A stretch of 64,000 nt of DNA from Yponomeuta sedellus (Eukaryota; Arthropoda; Insecta; Lepidoptera; Yponomeutidae), in contig OW203725.1 in assembly GCA_934045075.1 (NCBI GenBank), positions 22,141,714 to 22,205,713 on the forward strand. The letters are read 5' to 3'. Position 1 is the stretch's first letter; every line of letters begins with the position of its first letter. A model generated the notes under the pieces. It worked only from the letters and a program-made list of their open reading frames with translations. It was not told the origin of the DNA and did no database searches. Below are positions 1-10,672 of this stretch, one piece after another. Made by a program: the position numbers and the translations under genes.

Positions 1-63
1 TCATATGTCAGCTAAAGATTAGATGATGATGTCAAATGTCAAAAAAAGATGGAAATTACAGTG

Positions 64-298
64 TACAGTGCCACCATCTTATCTGTTCAGTTGATAGCGG
101 CGCTAGTGGAGAATTTGGGGGTGCCATTTAAGAAATTTACTTGAGACAAAATGGAAAATTTAAAGTCAAAGGCCCGTCTTTAAATGTAAATAAAATCTAT
201 AAATCAACAGACAACGGAATGTTTCTTTTCAATATGGCGGATGTCAAGGCCGTAGTTACAATTTTGCCCACCTGAACAGATAACTTGGTGGCGCTGTA
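64..298. mobile_element. MITE-like element with ~27-bp inverted repeats
   Basis: The left end TACAGTGCCACC...ATCTGTTCAG is matched in reverse by CTGAACAGAT...GGTGGCGCTGTA at the right, with only three or four mismatches over about 27 bp. The 180-bp interior has no coding potential. Superfamily is unknown and no target duplication was resolved. The sequence from 299 to about 690 shows nothing but a short TAGA run near 640. Confidence 0.55.
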
Positions 299-691
299 CC
301 ACAATGCATTAGCAGAATCTAGGCCCTGGTCGGGCTCATCCGACAAAAAAGCAAGTAAGTTAGTGCAAATCAATAAAGCATTATAGGTGTTTAACTTTGA
401 CCTATTTGGCCAAATAGGCCCTATCATTAGTACTAAAAACCATTTATAGCACAATCTTTAATAGTTAAAAGGCAATAGACAATCTTATGTTAATTACGGG
501 AAACTAACGGCATAAATCAAAGCTTCTTTACTTAGACGAAATAACGACCTCAAAATGTGTATCACTCAACAGAAGAACAACTAATTACTACCCGTTGATT
601 TGTAATAGCAAGTTTTAACTAGCCGTGTCACTTAAAATAAATATAGATAGATAGATGGAAAACACTGTATTATACAAAACAAAGTTCGCAA

Positions 692-842
692 GGCTTAACG
701 TGCCTTGCGAAGCACGGAAGCGCTCGGAAAAATGGCACTAGCGGTAGTCACGGGACGCTCACCCATCCCGTACCTGACCGCGCCTGTTATTGCTTAACCA
801 AGTGATTGATTCTAATCACTCGGTTCGCCTAGGCCACGAGCA
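692..842 (-). mobile_element. 5S-rRNA-like SINE (family B), fragment
   Basis: Reverse-strand copy of a repeat found about 15 times in the window. Read on its own strand it carries GGTTAAGCA and a GGATGGGTGACCG-like block, which resemble the internal promoter (box A / box C) of 5S rRNA, followed by GTGGCATTTTTCCGAGCG and TGCTTCGCAAGGCACGTTAAGCC. The 5S origin is my inference. The next stretch, 843-1360, holds nothing I recognise. Confidence 0.6.
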
Positions 843-1361
843 CTTCTCACTAAACTTGTCAAGTGTTTATTAAGCCCTTTGTAGAGTTATGTACCCATAG
901 GATGCCAAACGGGACAGTATGTATGGGCTTCTGCCGATGCCGTCAGTCGATCTGTATGACCTATAAATATTTTTGGTTGCCGTTAAAACTTCACAGAATA
1001 CGAGTATGTGCTAACACACAATAAAAGTTACCTAACAAATAATAAAATATACATTTTAAAGGTATTTGGCCTCTCTTGTACAGTTGAAATGTATTTTAAA
1101 AGTTATTTAAACGTTAGCTTTAAAAACTATAATCTGAAACAATAGTCACACCAAATTTGACACTTTTATGATCACCAGTTTTTGTTACAGTTTGCCTTTG
1201 AACTCTAGTACTGAGAGGTACGCCTGTGGCACTGTTATTGTGGCAACGGCGGCCCCCAAAGTTGCCTCCGCAGTATGCAAATAAAAGGTTGTTCGGATGA
1301 CACACCCTAAGCGAGTCTTGGGTGGCTTGATGGCAACTAGTCACGGATTGCTTCGCCAAGT

Positions 1362-1860
1362 GTAACGTTACAGAGGTCCGCCATATAGGCGATACTTGAA
1401 TGCGGCCTTTTCATGCTGTTCAGTATCATTTCAGAGGCTAATTTGAACTGGCAGAGACAAATCATATCTGCCGATGAACTTATAACATAGCGTAAAAAGT
1501 TCCCGAGTGGAGACCAAGAACTTACAAACGCAGCGTAGGACATCCGCCAAAAGATTCCACTAGACAATCTTCAGCAGATTGCTGATGACAGTGTGAATCC
1601 ACTGTAACTCTAAGATGAGCAAGCTGAAGACTTCTGCCGATGAACTGATAACCAATACAGAAGAAAGGTTCTCAAGGAATCGCGGATTCGGGAGGCAGCT
1701 CGTTAGATAGACGATTTGAAGCAGATTTCTTGTGACCGCTTGAACAAAATGTATCCTGTGATATTAGCAAGCTAGTACATCTGCCGATGAACCGATGTCC
1801 TATTTGGTAAAAGGTTCTCGAGTGTAGATCATGAACTGGTAAATGTAGGATACTAGCTCA
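1362..1860. repeat. Degenerate triplicated LINE-end repeat
   Basis: CTGCCGATGAAC recurs at about 1470, 1638 and 1782, each followed by a diverged form of AAGGTTCTCGAGTGGAGACC...GAACTGG...AACGTAGGA. The same phrase occurs at 30.7 kb and 40 kb, where the wording resembles the last coding part of RTE-type retrotransposons. No intact frame remains. Confidence 0.4.
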
Positions 1861-1872
1861 TCATATTCAACC

Positions 1873-1960
1873 TATTATGTCCCTACCGAGGGCACGGGTC
1901 TCTTCCCTAAGGAAGGTATAGGCCATATTCCACCACGGGGGCCAAGTCCGAATTGGTGGA
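1873..1960 (-). mobile_element. 5S-like SINE 3' part (family B), fragment
   Basis: Contains GGGCACGGGTCTCTTCC and CCACCACGGGGGCCAAGTCCG, the reverse complement of the 3' part of family B (CGGACTTGG...GGAGTATGGCC...AGACCCGTGCC). From 1961 to 3290 I see no repeat family and no recognisable gene; the short frames at 1953-2246 and 2631-3028 match nothing I know. Confidence 0.55.
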
Positions 1961-3289
1961 CGCTTGCAAGAGACTAAATTGGACCGAAAATCTAAAGGAT
2001 ATTTGTGGCAACGTCTGGATGAGTCTGGCTGGAATTATCTTTATACTTCATTGCACACGAAAAACAGAACAGGTAATACAATTTAGGAAAATACATGTAC
2101 AAAGGCGAGCTTATGTCGCGTGGCGTGACTTACAGGAAGAGGGAGAGATAGGACCATATGGCTTGATTGATCGAACGCATTGGGCAGCGTTGCCAGTTCA
2201 GAAAAGGCGACTGTCTCGCTTCAAGGCGACTGACCCCTGTTTGTAGATATGATTTTTAGCGTTTCTTGATTGAGTGAACCTTTCGTTACTATTCTCTATT
2301 AAGTTTTTTGGAGTCACTTCTTGAACGAAGTTGGAGGTATAGTTAACCTTATAGCTAATGGCGTCGTTGTAAATTGGGTATAATACGCAGTGAATTGAGT
2401 TATTAGTGGAGTTCAGGCGAGTTTCTTTGTTTATTTTTGTTTTAGAAACAAGTGCATAGCAACGATTCGCCGCAGCCGTGACGTCCTGATGCCATAGGTC
2501 ATGCTAAATTTGACCATGTACTGGACCAACAGTACGCGGCCGTGCTATATAACGCGTACTGCATAACTCGCGCTATACACATGTCTATTGTTTCTATGAT
2601 ATGACATTATATATACGCTTTCAGTCGATGTCACATATCAACGATGAAGCACCGATAGGTACCACATATTTCTTCTCCCTCTACTGCAGCAATTATCCGA
2701 AATCCAGTGTGATATGAAATATTTTCATATGATGTAAAATGTAATGATGAATCGAATGGTGAAATCAGCGAGTATCGAGATAAATGAAATAGGAGGTATT
2801 GGTGCTTTTCGTCGATATACGGTTTCAGGATTAAAACGAATTTAATCTCTTTGACGACCAAAATGTGGCTTCGCTGAAGCACCAAAATATAACGAACCCA
2901 ACACTGAATTCCTCGCCTCGTCCACCGACCGAGCGTAAAACAATACTGACATTTTGAAAGCTAATTGAAATCACTAAAAATATCTGAGGTAAGGCCGCGT
3001 TCACGTCAAAACCTCGAGCAAACGACATGCTGATAATTTCTTCCTTGATTTTAATGTTGGACCTATAATCTCTTAAAACGTAGTCACGGATCGGGTAGCG
3101 TACGCAGTGGCACTAAGGAGTTCTTTGTAGTCGTATTTTTACAAGTGGTGTATTTATCGTTTATGTATACTGGTCTTGTATTTTTTTTAATATGGTTCTA
3201 GTAAGTATGTATAAATTTCGTTGAATTCCTAATTTCAATATTTCTGTATTGCACCGACTACCCGTCTCTAATTTCTCTCTTGTCTCCGT

Positions 3290-3415
3290 CTATGGTTGCC
3301 TGAAAAAAAATGCTTTTAGTAATAAAGCCGCCATTTGTACTGTATTTTTTATATAATTTCCGTTACTGTAATTTCTGTGTACAATAAAGAATATTCTATC
3401 TATCTATCTAGTGAT
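3290..3415 (+). mobile_element. LINE 3' end with TCTA tail
   Basis: The order is GCCTGAAAAAAAATGCTTTTAGTAATAAAGCCGCC, TGTGTACAATAAAGAATATTC and (TCTA)n. This is the recurring 3' end seen also at 10.0, 10.2, 26.5, 45.7 and 55.5 kb. The microsatellite tail marks the 3' terminus, so the element reads on +. The preceding 1.3 kb of unique sequence could be its body, but no coding frame supports that. Confidence 0.55.
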
Positions 3416-3589
3416 CTGAAATAAATATATTTTATTTATTTTTATTTTATTTATATTGAAAAAAAGAATAACCCCTTTGAAATCTGCAGAACGTATCTGC
3501 AGCTTGTTGGTTTATATTCTTAAATCTTTATCTATATCTTTAAATCTTAATTTTTTTCTTTACGATTATACGACACGAGTTTTTCTTTA

Positions 3590-3700
3590 CAGATTACCAA
3601 GGCAGAGGTCGTGGGTTTGATTCCCAATAGGGGAGGCAATACATGTGTACTGGTATTACTACCACATATTCGCAAATATTTATGACTTGTGAAAGAAAGT
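3590..3700 (+). mobile_element. tRNA-like SINE fragment
   Basis: GTCGTGGGTTTGATTCCCAAT resembles a tRNA T-arm / Pol III B box and is followed by a repeat-like body. The A-box half is missing or degraded. The rest of 3416-3960 is AT-rich with no gene. Confidence 0.35.
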
Positions 3701-3961
3701 ACTTCTTATAGACTCGCAATGCTCATTCATAGTAACATATTACCAGATAACCCTACAAACGTGGTTTTGCTACATTAATAAGCATGCAAACTATTCTTAG
3801 ACGTACCAAAATATAGACAGAAAACTTATAAAAATCGGTGAAGTCGTTTCGAACCACTTTGACAACAAACGTCACATATTTTTTAAATATTAGATTTATT
3901 TATTGAGATCGAAAAATCGTTAGCCTACTATAGTTGAATAAAAAAAGTTAACTAGTAATTG

Positions 3962-4109
3962 TAGGGGTGCAATCGCGATTATTAATTAGGTAAAACGTAA
4001 TTACCTTAATACATACATTTAATAGATATTAAACAAGTCTAATCACGATTACTTACTAGGTAAAACGTAATAATATTTTACCTAGTAAATAATCGCGAAT
4101 AAACCCCTA
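3962..4109. mobile_element. MITE-like inverted repeat (TAGGGGT ends)
   Basis: TAGGGGTGCAATCGCGATTATT at the left is mirrored by AATAATCGCGAATAAACCCCTA at the right, and both arms also carry TAGGTAAAACGTAA-like motifs. About 148 bp, non-coding. Related blocks occur at 17.7-18.3 and 50.7 kb. Confidence 0.5.
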
Positions 4110-4179
4110 TACAACCATGTGTGAGCATCGCGAATCATTAAGAAACGCATTAAGAAACCTTAATTCCGGACATTTCACC

Positions 4180-4440
4180 AACGTTGCAGTTGCCGTGGAA
4201 AAGAAAGACTTTAGTGGAACCCTACCGGTGCGTTACTAGTCCACCACCACTCCATTGTGGACGCGCCCCAACAATTGAACTAAAATACCCTGCGGTCGTC
4301 CGGTTGACGGGTCCGCGTATCCATGTCACCCTGTCACTTTGGCCGACGGGCCAGCGTCTGAGATGCCGACGGAGAGTGGCATTGTGTCCCCCATAGGTCA
4401 TGCGTGCGCAGCGTGCGTGATAAATAAGGAGAAAAAAACT
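4180..4440. other. GC-rich unassigned segment
   Basis: This stretch is clearly richer in GC than its surroundings and is open in several overlapping frames on both strands. None of the translations has recognisable motifs, and no splice signals support an exon. Probably part of an unrecognised repeat. Confidence 0.3.
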
Positions 4441-4540
4441 GGCCAAGATGGACTCACGCCTCTAACGGGTTTCTCTCTGCCTTCGCTGTGTTTTATTTTT
4501 TTAATTGAAATTAAACAATTTTGTTACCATTATATTAATT

Positions 4541-4744
4541 CTATTTTTATTTTTAATGCACTAACCCGCTGTAAGGACAAATTAAAAAAAAAACCTATTT
4601 AGAGGCTAAAAATTTCACCCATGCCGGGATTCGAACCCGCAACCTCTGGCTATCCGTGCCAGCGCTCTGCCAAATGAGCAAATGGGCGACTCACCGGCGT
4701 CAGTGAATTTCGAACCTCTTTACACTACTCTGTAGTATCAAATA
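4541..4744 (-). mobile_element. SINE-A copy (tRNA-derived)
   Basis: Reverse-strand copy of the commonest SINE here. It begins with the inverted tail TATTTTTAATGCACTAACCCG, then AACCTATTTAGAGGCTAAAAA, then the tRNA-like head with a perfect B box (GGATTCGAACC on this strand), and ends in the CCGGCGTCAGTGAATTTCGAACCTC leader. It abuts the 5S-like SINE that follows. Confidence 0.75.
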
Positions 4745-4958
4745 ACTTGAGTTAAACAACAACAGGCGCGGTTAGGTGCAGGATGGGTGACCGTCCCGTG
4801 ATTACCGCTAGTGGCATTTTTCCGAGCGCTTCCGTGCTTTGCAAGGCACGTTAAGTCGTTGGTGGCGGCTGTCATGTAATGGCAGTCGTTAAGCCATATC
4901 AGAGGCCTCATGGGCGGCTAGATGACGTCTGACAGTAAGGCCCGCCACTGTCTTACAA
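4745..4958 (+). mobile_element. 5S-like SINE (family B), left half, split by a transposon
   Basis: Reads GGTGCAGGATGGGTGACCG, GTGGCATTTTTCCGAGCG, GCAAGGCACGTTAAG, then GGCCCGCCACTGTCTTACAA, where it stops. The missing continuation (TCCTCCACCAACCCGG) is found at 7321, so the element was split by the 2.36-kb insertion. Confidence 0.75.
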
Positions 4959-5440
4959 CACTGAGAGAAAAAATAGCCCACAACGTACAAAATAAGCGTT
5001 GTCGATTGTTTGTTGCTTGTGAGTCAATATTTACATAGTTATAGTGTCAATTCCAATGTTGTCAAACCTAAGTTGTGCTATACTCTATTTGAATATTGTC
5101 AACTTCTAGAGAGATTTACCATATTGCCGGTCGAGCAAAGAAACATTGTTAATTCGTTAATGTTTAAAACAAAATGAAAAAAAAAAACAGTTAACAAAGT
5201 AAACATATAGAAATTGACAAAAGAACAAATTGTACTTGTACAACAATCTTAATAAATTGACAAAGTTTTTTACTGAATATTAATGGAGGCACAATATGCG
5301 GGGTATAAGGCGTGCGGAGGGATTACGACAGATCAAAACATTGTCTAACCGTTTGTTCATTCCTGAGGCGGACGTGTCCCGACGAGCGCACTGCGCATAC
5401 GTCACCATATGTGGTGTGATTTAAATTGATTTATTTTAAA

Positions 5441-5495
5441 ATGGAGGAATTTCTGGCTAATGCCAGGTTGGCCCACCTCACAGACATTATGCCGG
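5441..5495 (+). pseudogene. Possible first exon left over from the deleted transposase
   Basis: An ATG opens an 18-codon reading (MEEFLANARLAHLTDIMP, then G split or complete at the boundary) that ends directly at a canonical donor, GG|GTAAGT. It lies about 480 bp inside the CACTG transposon, where a transposase start exon could be. No downstream exon was found. It could be chance. Confidence 0.3.
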
Positions 5496-6724
5496 GTAAG
5501 TTCACCTCTTTATACCTACTAGATTAGCGAGGTTATTCTGTGTTGTTCCTTATAACGTTTTACCGTTGTTTTATGTGTGTGCATGTAAGTATAGTTTCCC
5601 ATTAAGTATTATTTATATTCAATTTGCCATAAAGTAGGTTCAGTAAAGAGAGCATCCTTATTTCTGTATGTGGCCAGGCATTTTACATACCTACCTACTT
5701 AGATCATTACTGCAGGGCAACGAGTGGGCCGATTGCCTAGGTACCTACCTGAGTGCTTAGTGCGAGTTTTTTAACTACTCGATCGCGTTAACGTAAACTC
5801 ATATTTCTATGGCATCGAGGAAGCGCCACCCAGCGACAAGTATGGAAATTAAAATAACATATTTCATATAACATATTTAACATTTAACATATTTCTTTTC
5901 TTCAATTCCAGGTGTTGTAATTCCAGGTGTTGTATCTTAGTAATACATGTCTGAGCACACAAGGTTGACTTTAGGGTCATATTTTTAACTGGTTGGAACT
6001 GCGATATATATGCTTTAAATGAGCAAGTTTGTTGCAGTGATTGTTGTTGTGTTTATTTTTTATAAACTAACGATTAAGTGATAGTGTAAGTAAGTAAATA
6101 ATAAGTAAAGTAAATCTTTAGATAGTCGAGTATATCTTTAGGTAGATCAAACATTTTTTAAATTTGTGTGTGTAATACATTGTTCTATAATACATGATGT
6201 GTAATAATAAAGTGTTTTATTTAATATTTAAAACCTCTCGTCTGCTCTCAGTAGTAACTTTAAATGCATAACAAGAGTAAAATACATTTTCAAAATGTTT
6301 TATTGTATCAATTACAAATTTTCAAACAATTAAAAATATGTCACCCTTAGAACTAAAACACCCCGAATCGTACCTGGTAAGAAAGTTCCCAATTTTGAAT
6401 TGAATTTTTTTATATGATGTCTTTTTTCAACGGAGCTTTTGTCTCTGTTCTGTAGTAATCGATATAGCCTTCAACGTTGTAAAACTGAGAACTTTTTAAA
6501 AAGCAAATTACTGTTGTATTCAACAGTTGCGAAATAATTGCTGTTGTCAGAAAATTTTAATAGATAGTTGTAAAAATTGTTGTTGTTAATTAAATAGGTA
6601 TTGTTTGAAAAATAGTTGTCGTTGTTTAAATTTTCTGACAATAATAATTATTTGGCAAGTATCATCAAAAAGAAATTTGCTGGTTTAAAGAGTTGTCGGA
6701 TTAACAACATTGAAGGCATTGCTC

Positions 6725-7110
6725 CGGAGACAAAGAGCAGTTGTGAAAGGGACAATTTAAGAGTTAATAGATAAACAACGTCCGTTCAGTATAAGGTTAG
6801 GTTGCATTGCTACAGCGACAATGCACAATTGTCAATAAAATAATATTAGACATTAACAGGTTGACAGATTAACAACGTTTAAGAGAATGTTTGGTTAAGA
6901 TACATTGCTACATAGACAACGCTCAGTCGTCAAAAGGACAATATAAGAGTTGTTAGATTACAATGTCAGAGAGTGGGTTAGGTTACATTACATTGCCATA
7001 GAGACAAAACTCAGTTGCTATAGAGACCATTTATGAGTAGTCAGGTCGACCACATTAAAGTGTTGGATAGTTAAGGTTACATTGCTACAGAGTCAATATT
7101 TTTACATACA
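6725..7110 (+). repeat. Subterminal repeats of the CACTG transposon
   Basis: Four diverged copies of a 90-100 bp unit are present. Each contains a form of GGTTACATTGCTACAGAGACAA (about 6795, 6897, 6977 and 7073), alternating with GGACAATTTAAGAGTT-type words. Clustered subterminal repeats are the usual transposase-binding sites of CACTA elements; that role here is inference. Confidence 0.55.
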
Positions 7111-7320
7111 TAGAATCAATGTTACGCTGTGACTTTATGACAACGTTAAACATTGTTTATAAACTATGTACTTCTGACCACGTACAACGTTGTCGATGAA
7201 TATTGTTAATTCGGCAACAAAAATCTGACAATAAAAAAGTTGACTCATTGAATAAGTAACTTAAAGGGTTGTGTGTGGTTAATGTTTTTTTGTCTAATTG
7301 ACAATAATTTTCGCTCAGTG

Positions 7321-7437
7321 AATCCTCCACCAACCCGGACTTGGTCCCCGTGGTGGAGTATGGCCTAACCTTCCGGCGATGCAGGGAGAACCCTCTGCAG
7401 CAGTCGAGATATGCAAAAGGTTGATATCGAATAAGAC
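7321..7437 (+). mobile_element. 5S-like SINE (family B), right half
   Basis: Continuation of the SINE broken at 4958: TCCTCCACCAACCCGGACTTGG, CGTGGTGGAGTATGGCC and a GCGATGCAGGGAG block. Confidence 0.75.
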
Positions 7438-7609
7438 GCGAAACAGCTAGACTAATAAAGCAAAGTATAGTTTTTAAAGTTTTGCTTGTAGCTTATTCGA
7501 ACGCTGGCACTTCGTGACATCTTATTTTATAATGTCGCAGATGTCGCTGCCTGTACGTAATACAGAGAATATTGTAAAGAGGTTCGAAATTTCACTGATG
7601 TCGTGAGTC

Positions 7610-7681
7610 GCCCATTGGCTCAATTGGTAGAGCGCTGGTACGGATAGCCAGAGGTTGCGGGTTCGAATCCCGGCATGGGTG
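7610..7681 (+). other. tRNA-like SINE-A head, array unit 1
   Basis: Folds as a cloverleaf: acceptor GCCCAT/ATGGGT, D-arm CTC...GAG, anticodon stem CTGGT/GCCAG with the 7-base loop ACGGATA, and T-loop TTCGAAT. Box A (TGGCTCAATTGG) has one deviation and box B (GGTTCGAATCC) is perfect. The loop would give anticodon GGA, but position 33 is C rather than the near-universal T and the 49-65 pair is G-G. This is a SINE promoter, not a tRNA gene. Confidence 0.7.
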
Positions 7682-7918
7682 AAATTTTTAGCCTCTAAAT
7701 AGGTTTTTAAATTTGTTCCTTAGCACGGGTTAGTGCATTAAAAATAAAAAATAGTGTAATCATGTGGGTACGGTGATATCGTTCCGATGTTAAACCTAAC
7801 TGCAAAGTAGGTGGTCGGGGCTGTAAGTAATGCAATTTGCTTAAGTCAGATGTCGCTGCCTGTACGTAATACAGAGAATATTGTAAAGAGGTTCGAAATT
7901 TCACTGATGTCGTGAGTC

Positions 7919-7990
7919 GCCCATTGGCTCAATTGGTAGAGCGCTGGTACGGATAGCCAGAGGTTGCGGGTTCGAATCCCGGCATGGGTG
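7919..7990 (+). other. tRNA-like SINE-A head, array unit 2
   Basis: Exact copy of the head at 7610, shifted by 309 bp. Confidence 0.7.
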
Positions 7991-8227
7991 AAATTTTTAG
8001 CCTCTAAATAGGTTTTTAAATTTGTTCCTTAGCACGGGTTAGTGCATTAAAAATAAAAAATAGTGTAATCATGTGGGTACGGTGATATCGTTCCGATGTT
8101 AAACCTAACTGCAAAGTAGGTGGTCGGGGCTGTAAGTAATGCAATTTGCTTAAGTCAGATGTCGCTGCCTGTACGTAATACAGAGAATATTGTAAAGAGG
8201 TTCGAAATTTCACTGATGTCGTGAGTC

Positions 8228-8299
8228 GCCCATTGGCTCAATTGGTAGAGCGCTGGTACGGATAGCCAGAGGTTGCGGGTTCGAATCCCGGCATGGGTG
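8228..8299 (+). other. tRNA-like SINE-A head, array unit 3
   Basis: Exact copy of the head at 7610, shifted by 618 bp. Confidence 0.7.
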
Positions 8300-8536
8300 A
8301 AATTTTTAGCCTCTAAATAGGTTTTTAAATTTGTTCCTTAGCACGGGTTAGTGCATTAAAAATAAAAAATAGTGTAATCATGTGGGTACGGTGATATCGT
8401 TCCGATGTTAAACCTAACTGCAAAGTAGGTGGTCGGGGCTGTAAGTAATGCAATTTGCTTAAGTCAGATGTCGCTGCCTGTACGTAATACAGAGAATATT
8501 GTAAAGAGGTTCGAAATTTCACTGATGTCGTGAGTC

Positions 8537-8608
8537 GCCCATTGGCTCAATTGGTAGAGCGCTGGTACGGATAGCCAGAGGTTGCGGGTTCGAATCCCGG
8601 CATGGGTG
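8537..8608 (+). other. tRNA-like SINE-A head, array unit 4
   Basis: Exact copy of the head at 7610, shifted by 927 bp. Its unit is the only one that ends at the A-rich tail and goes straight into the right target duplication. Confidence 0.7.
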
Positions 8609-8963
8609 AAATTTTTAGCCTCTAAATAGGTTTTTAAATTTGTTCCTTAGCACGGGTTAGTGCATTAAAAATAAAAAAATAGTGTAATCTTATTTTATCT
8701 TAGACGAACTTTACCTATAGTCACAAAATTATCACTCTTACGCCTATAAGACTCAAGTGCAGCTATAAAGGATGTATATTGTTACTACAGCTATAACGTT
8801 GTGATGAAAACTTATTAAACAGACGCGTGATGTCATATCGAAGCAGGGAAGGGCGCTGTGTGCGTGGCGTGTACATTACGGTTCTCAACATGTGAGTCCT
8901 CTTACTTTGTGAAGTTTTCTTGTTGTTCGACATTTGATAAACAATCCTAATTCTAGTACTAAT

Positions 8964-9325
8964 GCGGCGGTAGCCCAGTGGATAGAACATTTCCGATTCG
9001 GAAGCGAGAGATTCAGGTTCGATTCCCAGTTCGCCAATCGTTAAGGCATGTACCATGTCCTTGTTTATGGCTTTATTTATTTTGAAAATTACGTACATCT
9101 GCGCATTCGTAGTAGATATACCACAAGCTAACCGTGAAAGAAAACATTATGACAAAATCAGCGGCTTGATTGTGTCCGCACGTATTGATTTCTCTATGCT
9201 GTGCGCTAGGCCGAGCTAGGATGGTATGGTTGATGGATGATGGTGCTGGGCAAGCCTACTCACAAGTTCCAGGCACTGCAGCGTCTGAGTGGTTCTAGTT
9301 TGAGTGAAGGTGCCATGGGGCCCTG
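8964..9325 (+). mobile_element. tRNA-derived SINE (family C), near full length
   Basis: Head GGTAGCCCAGTGGATAGAAC with B-box-like GGTTCGATTCCC, then the CTTTATTTATTTTGAAAATTACG body, an AACCGTGAAAGAAAACATTATG block, and a distal part (TGGTGCTGGGCAAGCC, CCAGGCACTGCAGCGTC) shared with copies at 11.1, 26.7, 60.8 and 62.2 kb. The 8699-8963 stretch before it and the 9326-9990 stretch after it contain nothing recognisable. Confidence 0.65.
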
Positions 9326-9994
9326 TATAAATCGTCTCATTACCTAGATCTAAGGGCCAAAGGTCTTGTACTAGCAAATGGCATCTGTTAACTGACCTTC
9401 GGCCACTGACCTTTTCGGTAGATTGCTACAGCATTGCTAAGTACTAATATTTTTGGTATTAGTACGTATAAGTTATATTTCCCGTCACAAATGGCGTGCA
9501 CGTTCAACCAACCTTTATAAGGTCGCCATGTTACCGGTGGTGTTTTAATTACTTGTTTTGTCAATAAACGAATAACTATAAATATTATGATGAATTAGAA
9601 ACTGATGTAGAGTATGGTCGACAGCCGATATAGACTTGCATTGGTTCCCTCTGGCAAGTCTTGGCTGTCTCGCAGTTTCCGCACTTTTTTAAGCATCTGT
9701 GGATCACCTTTGTTGCAGCAATACAGTAATTACACAGTAATTTCCAGTTTACGTAAGAAATGTTACCAACTTACAGCTAAGTATGTGTGCAAAGAAACTT
9801 GTACTCATACTAAGCTTTAAGCTCAGTATATGACTAGAGACTTAAAGTCTATGAGAAGAAATGTTTTTTTGATTGATGAAATTTATTTTGTTTTATTGCA
9901 TTTTATTCTTTTTTAGTAGTATATTAACGTTTTAATGTAAGGTAGTTAATTAAGTGCTTGCACAGCGTTTGCATTTTGATTCAATAAGTACTAT

Positions 9995-10113
9995 TATTCA
10001 ATAACTAATTGCTAATAGCAATAAGACCGCCAAAATTGTATCTTATCTTCTGTATCTGCTGTTTCTGTAATAATTTTCCGTATACAATAAAGAATATTCT
10101 TATCTTATCTTAC
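9995..10113 (+). mobile_element. LINE 3' end, + copy
   Basis: CTAATAGCAATAAGACCGCC, then TTTTCCGTATACAATAAAGAATATTC and an ATCTTATCTTA tail: the same 3' end as at 3290. Confidence 0.6.
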
Positions 10114-10165
10114 TAGTCATAATAAGCACTTGTACCGCCACTTGGCTCTTTCAAAAGTGAACGAA

Positions 10166-10295
10166 TATAAGATAAGATAAGAATATTCTTTATTGTACAC
10201 TGGAAAAACAACAAATACAAAATAACTGTAAATATACATTGTACAATTGGCGGCCTTATTGCTAAAAGCAATTTCTTCCAGACAACCTTACGATG
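10166..10295 (-). mobile_element. LINE 3' end, - copy
   Basis: GATAAGATAAGAATATTCTTTATTGTACAC...GGCGGCCTTATTGCTAAAAGC...CCAGACAACC is the reverse complement of the LINE end at 9995, so the two copies face each other tail to tail. The 10296-10672 stretch holds no feature. Confidence 0.6.
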
Positions 10296-10672
10296 GAAAG
10301 TTGCTGAAGGAAAGGATTAGAAAGACGTGTAGGTAGTACAAATTTGTACTAGTTTGGTTCCTTTTATTTTTGTTCGGTAAAAAACTCTCTCCCGTCTCAT
10401 CCGTCAACAAAGACTAACTCGTTGCAGTGGTTATGTGACCGATTTTTGTTCATTGTTCTTCGGTGCGAAACAGTTTGAAAGCCACTGCCTCACCCCTTCA
10501 GGTGTCTAGCTGTACTAGAGTGTGCGCCTCACATAAACGTTTCTTCACTTGTGTGCGAGCGAATTTTGTCAGTGGTTTAATTAAAGGACGTTTTGGCATC
10601 TCGACACAATCTTCGCGTGGAACGGCATCGCATAGAATGCCGGCTTTATTTTGTAGAGCTCAGAGTTTTCTT

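Larger units (their letters stand above)
4959..7320. mobile_element. Non-autonomous CACTG-ended DNA transposon (CACTA/EnSpm-like), 2,362 bp
   Basis: The ends are CACTGAGAGAAAA (left) and the reverse complement of CACTGAGCGAAAA (right). The element sits exactly in the middle of a 5S-like SINE. Uninterrupted copies read CTTACAATCCTCC; here the halves read CTTACAA and AATCCTCC, giving a 2-bp AA target duplication. CACTA/EnSpm elements are known for CACTR ends and 2-3 bp duplications. Inside, one possible leading exon (5441-5495) is followed by non-coding DNA, and subterminal arrays of GACAACG/TTGTC words fill the right end. No transposase remains, so it must be mobilised in trans. The other CACTA-like element in this window has different ends. 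Confidence 0.75.
7519..8698 (+). repeat. SINE-A tandem array, 309-bp period, within one 12-bp target duplication
   Basis: Four tRNA-like heads and 3.7 units repeat with a period of exactly 309 bp (CAGATGTCGCTGCC at 7538, 7847, 8156 and 8465). The units look identical apart from one extra A in the last tail. Each unit holds a leader (TACAGAGAATATTGTAAAGAGG), the tRNA-like head, AGCCTCTAAATAGG, the A-rich tail and a 120-bp spacer. The whole array is bracketed by ATCTTATTTTAT at 7519-7530 and 8687-8698, so it either inserted as one multimer or expanded after a single insertion. Confidence 0.85.

Noticed and set aside
4184..4602. Overlapping frames in the GC-rich segment
   Set aside because: Open on both strands with no motif; the third one runs into SINE-A. 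No evidence for a gene.
7707..8522. Three identical 65-residue proteins on the - strand
   Set aside because: They are the SINE-A unit read backwards; the repetition reflects the 309-bp array. The same frame reappears at 16.2, 50.0, 50.4 and 52.9 kb.
7610..8608. Cluster of four true tRNA genes
   Set aside because: Anticodon loop has C at position 33, the T-stem has a G-G pair, and the same head lies in more than 15 dispersed SINE copies with target duplications.
7519..8698. CRISPR-like regular repeat array
   Set aside because: Units are 309 bp and contiguous with no unique spacers; eukaryotic SINE multimer.
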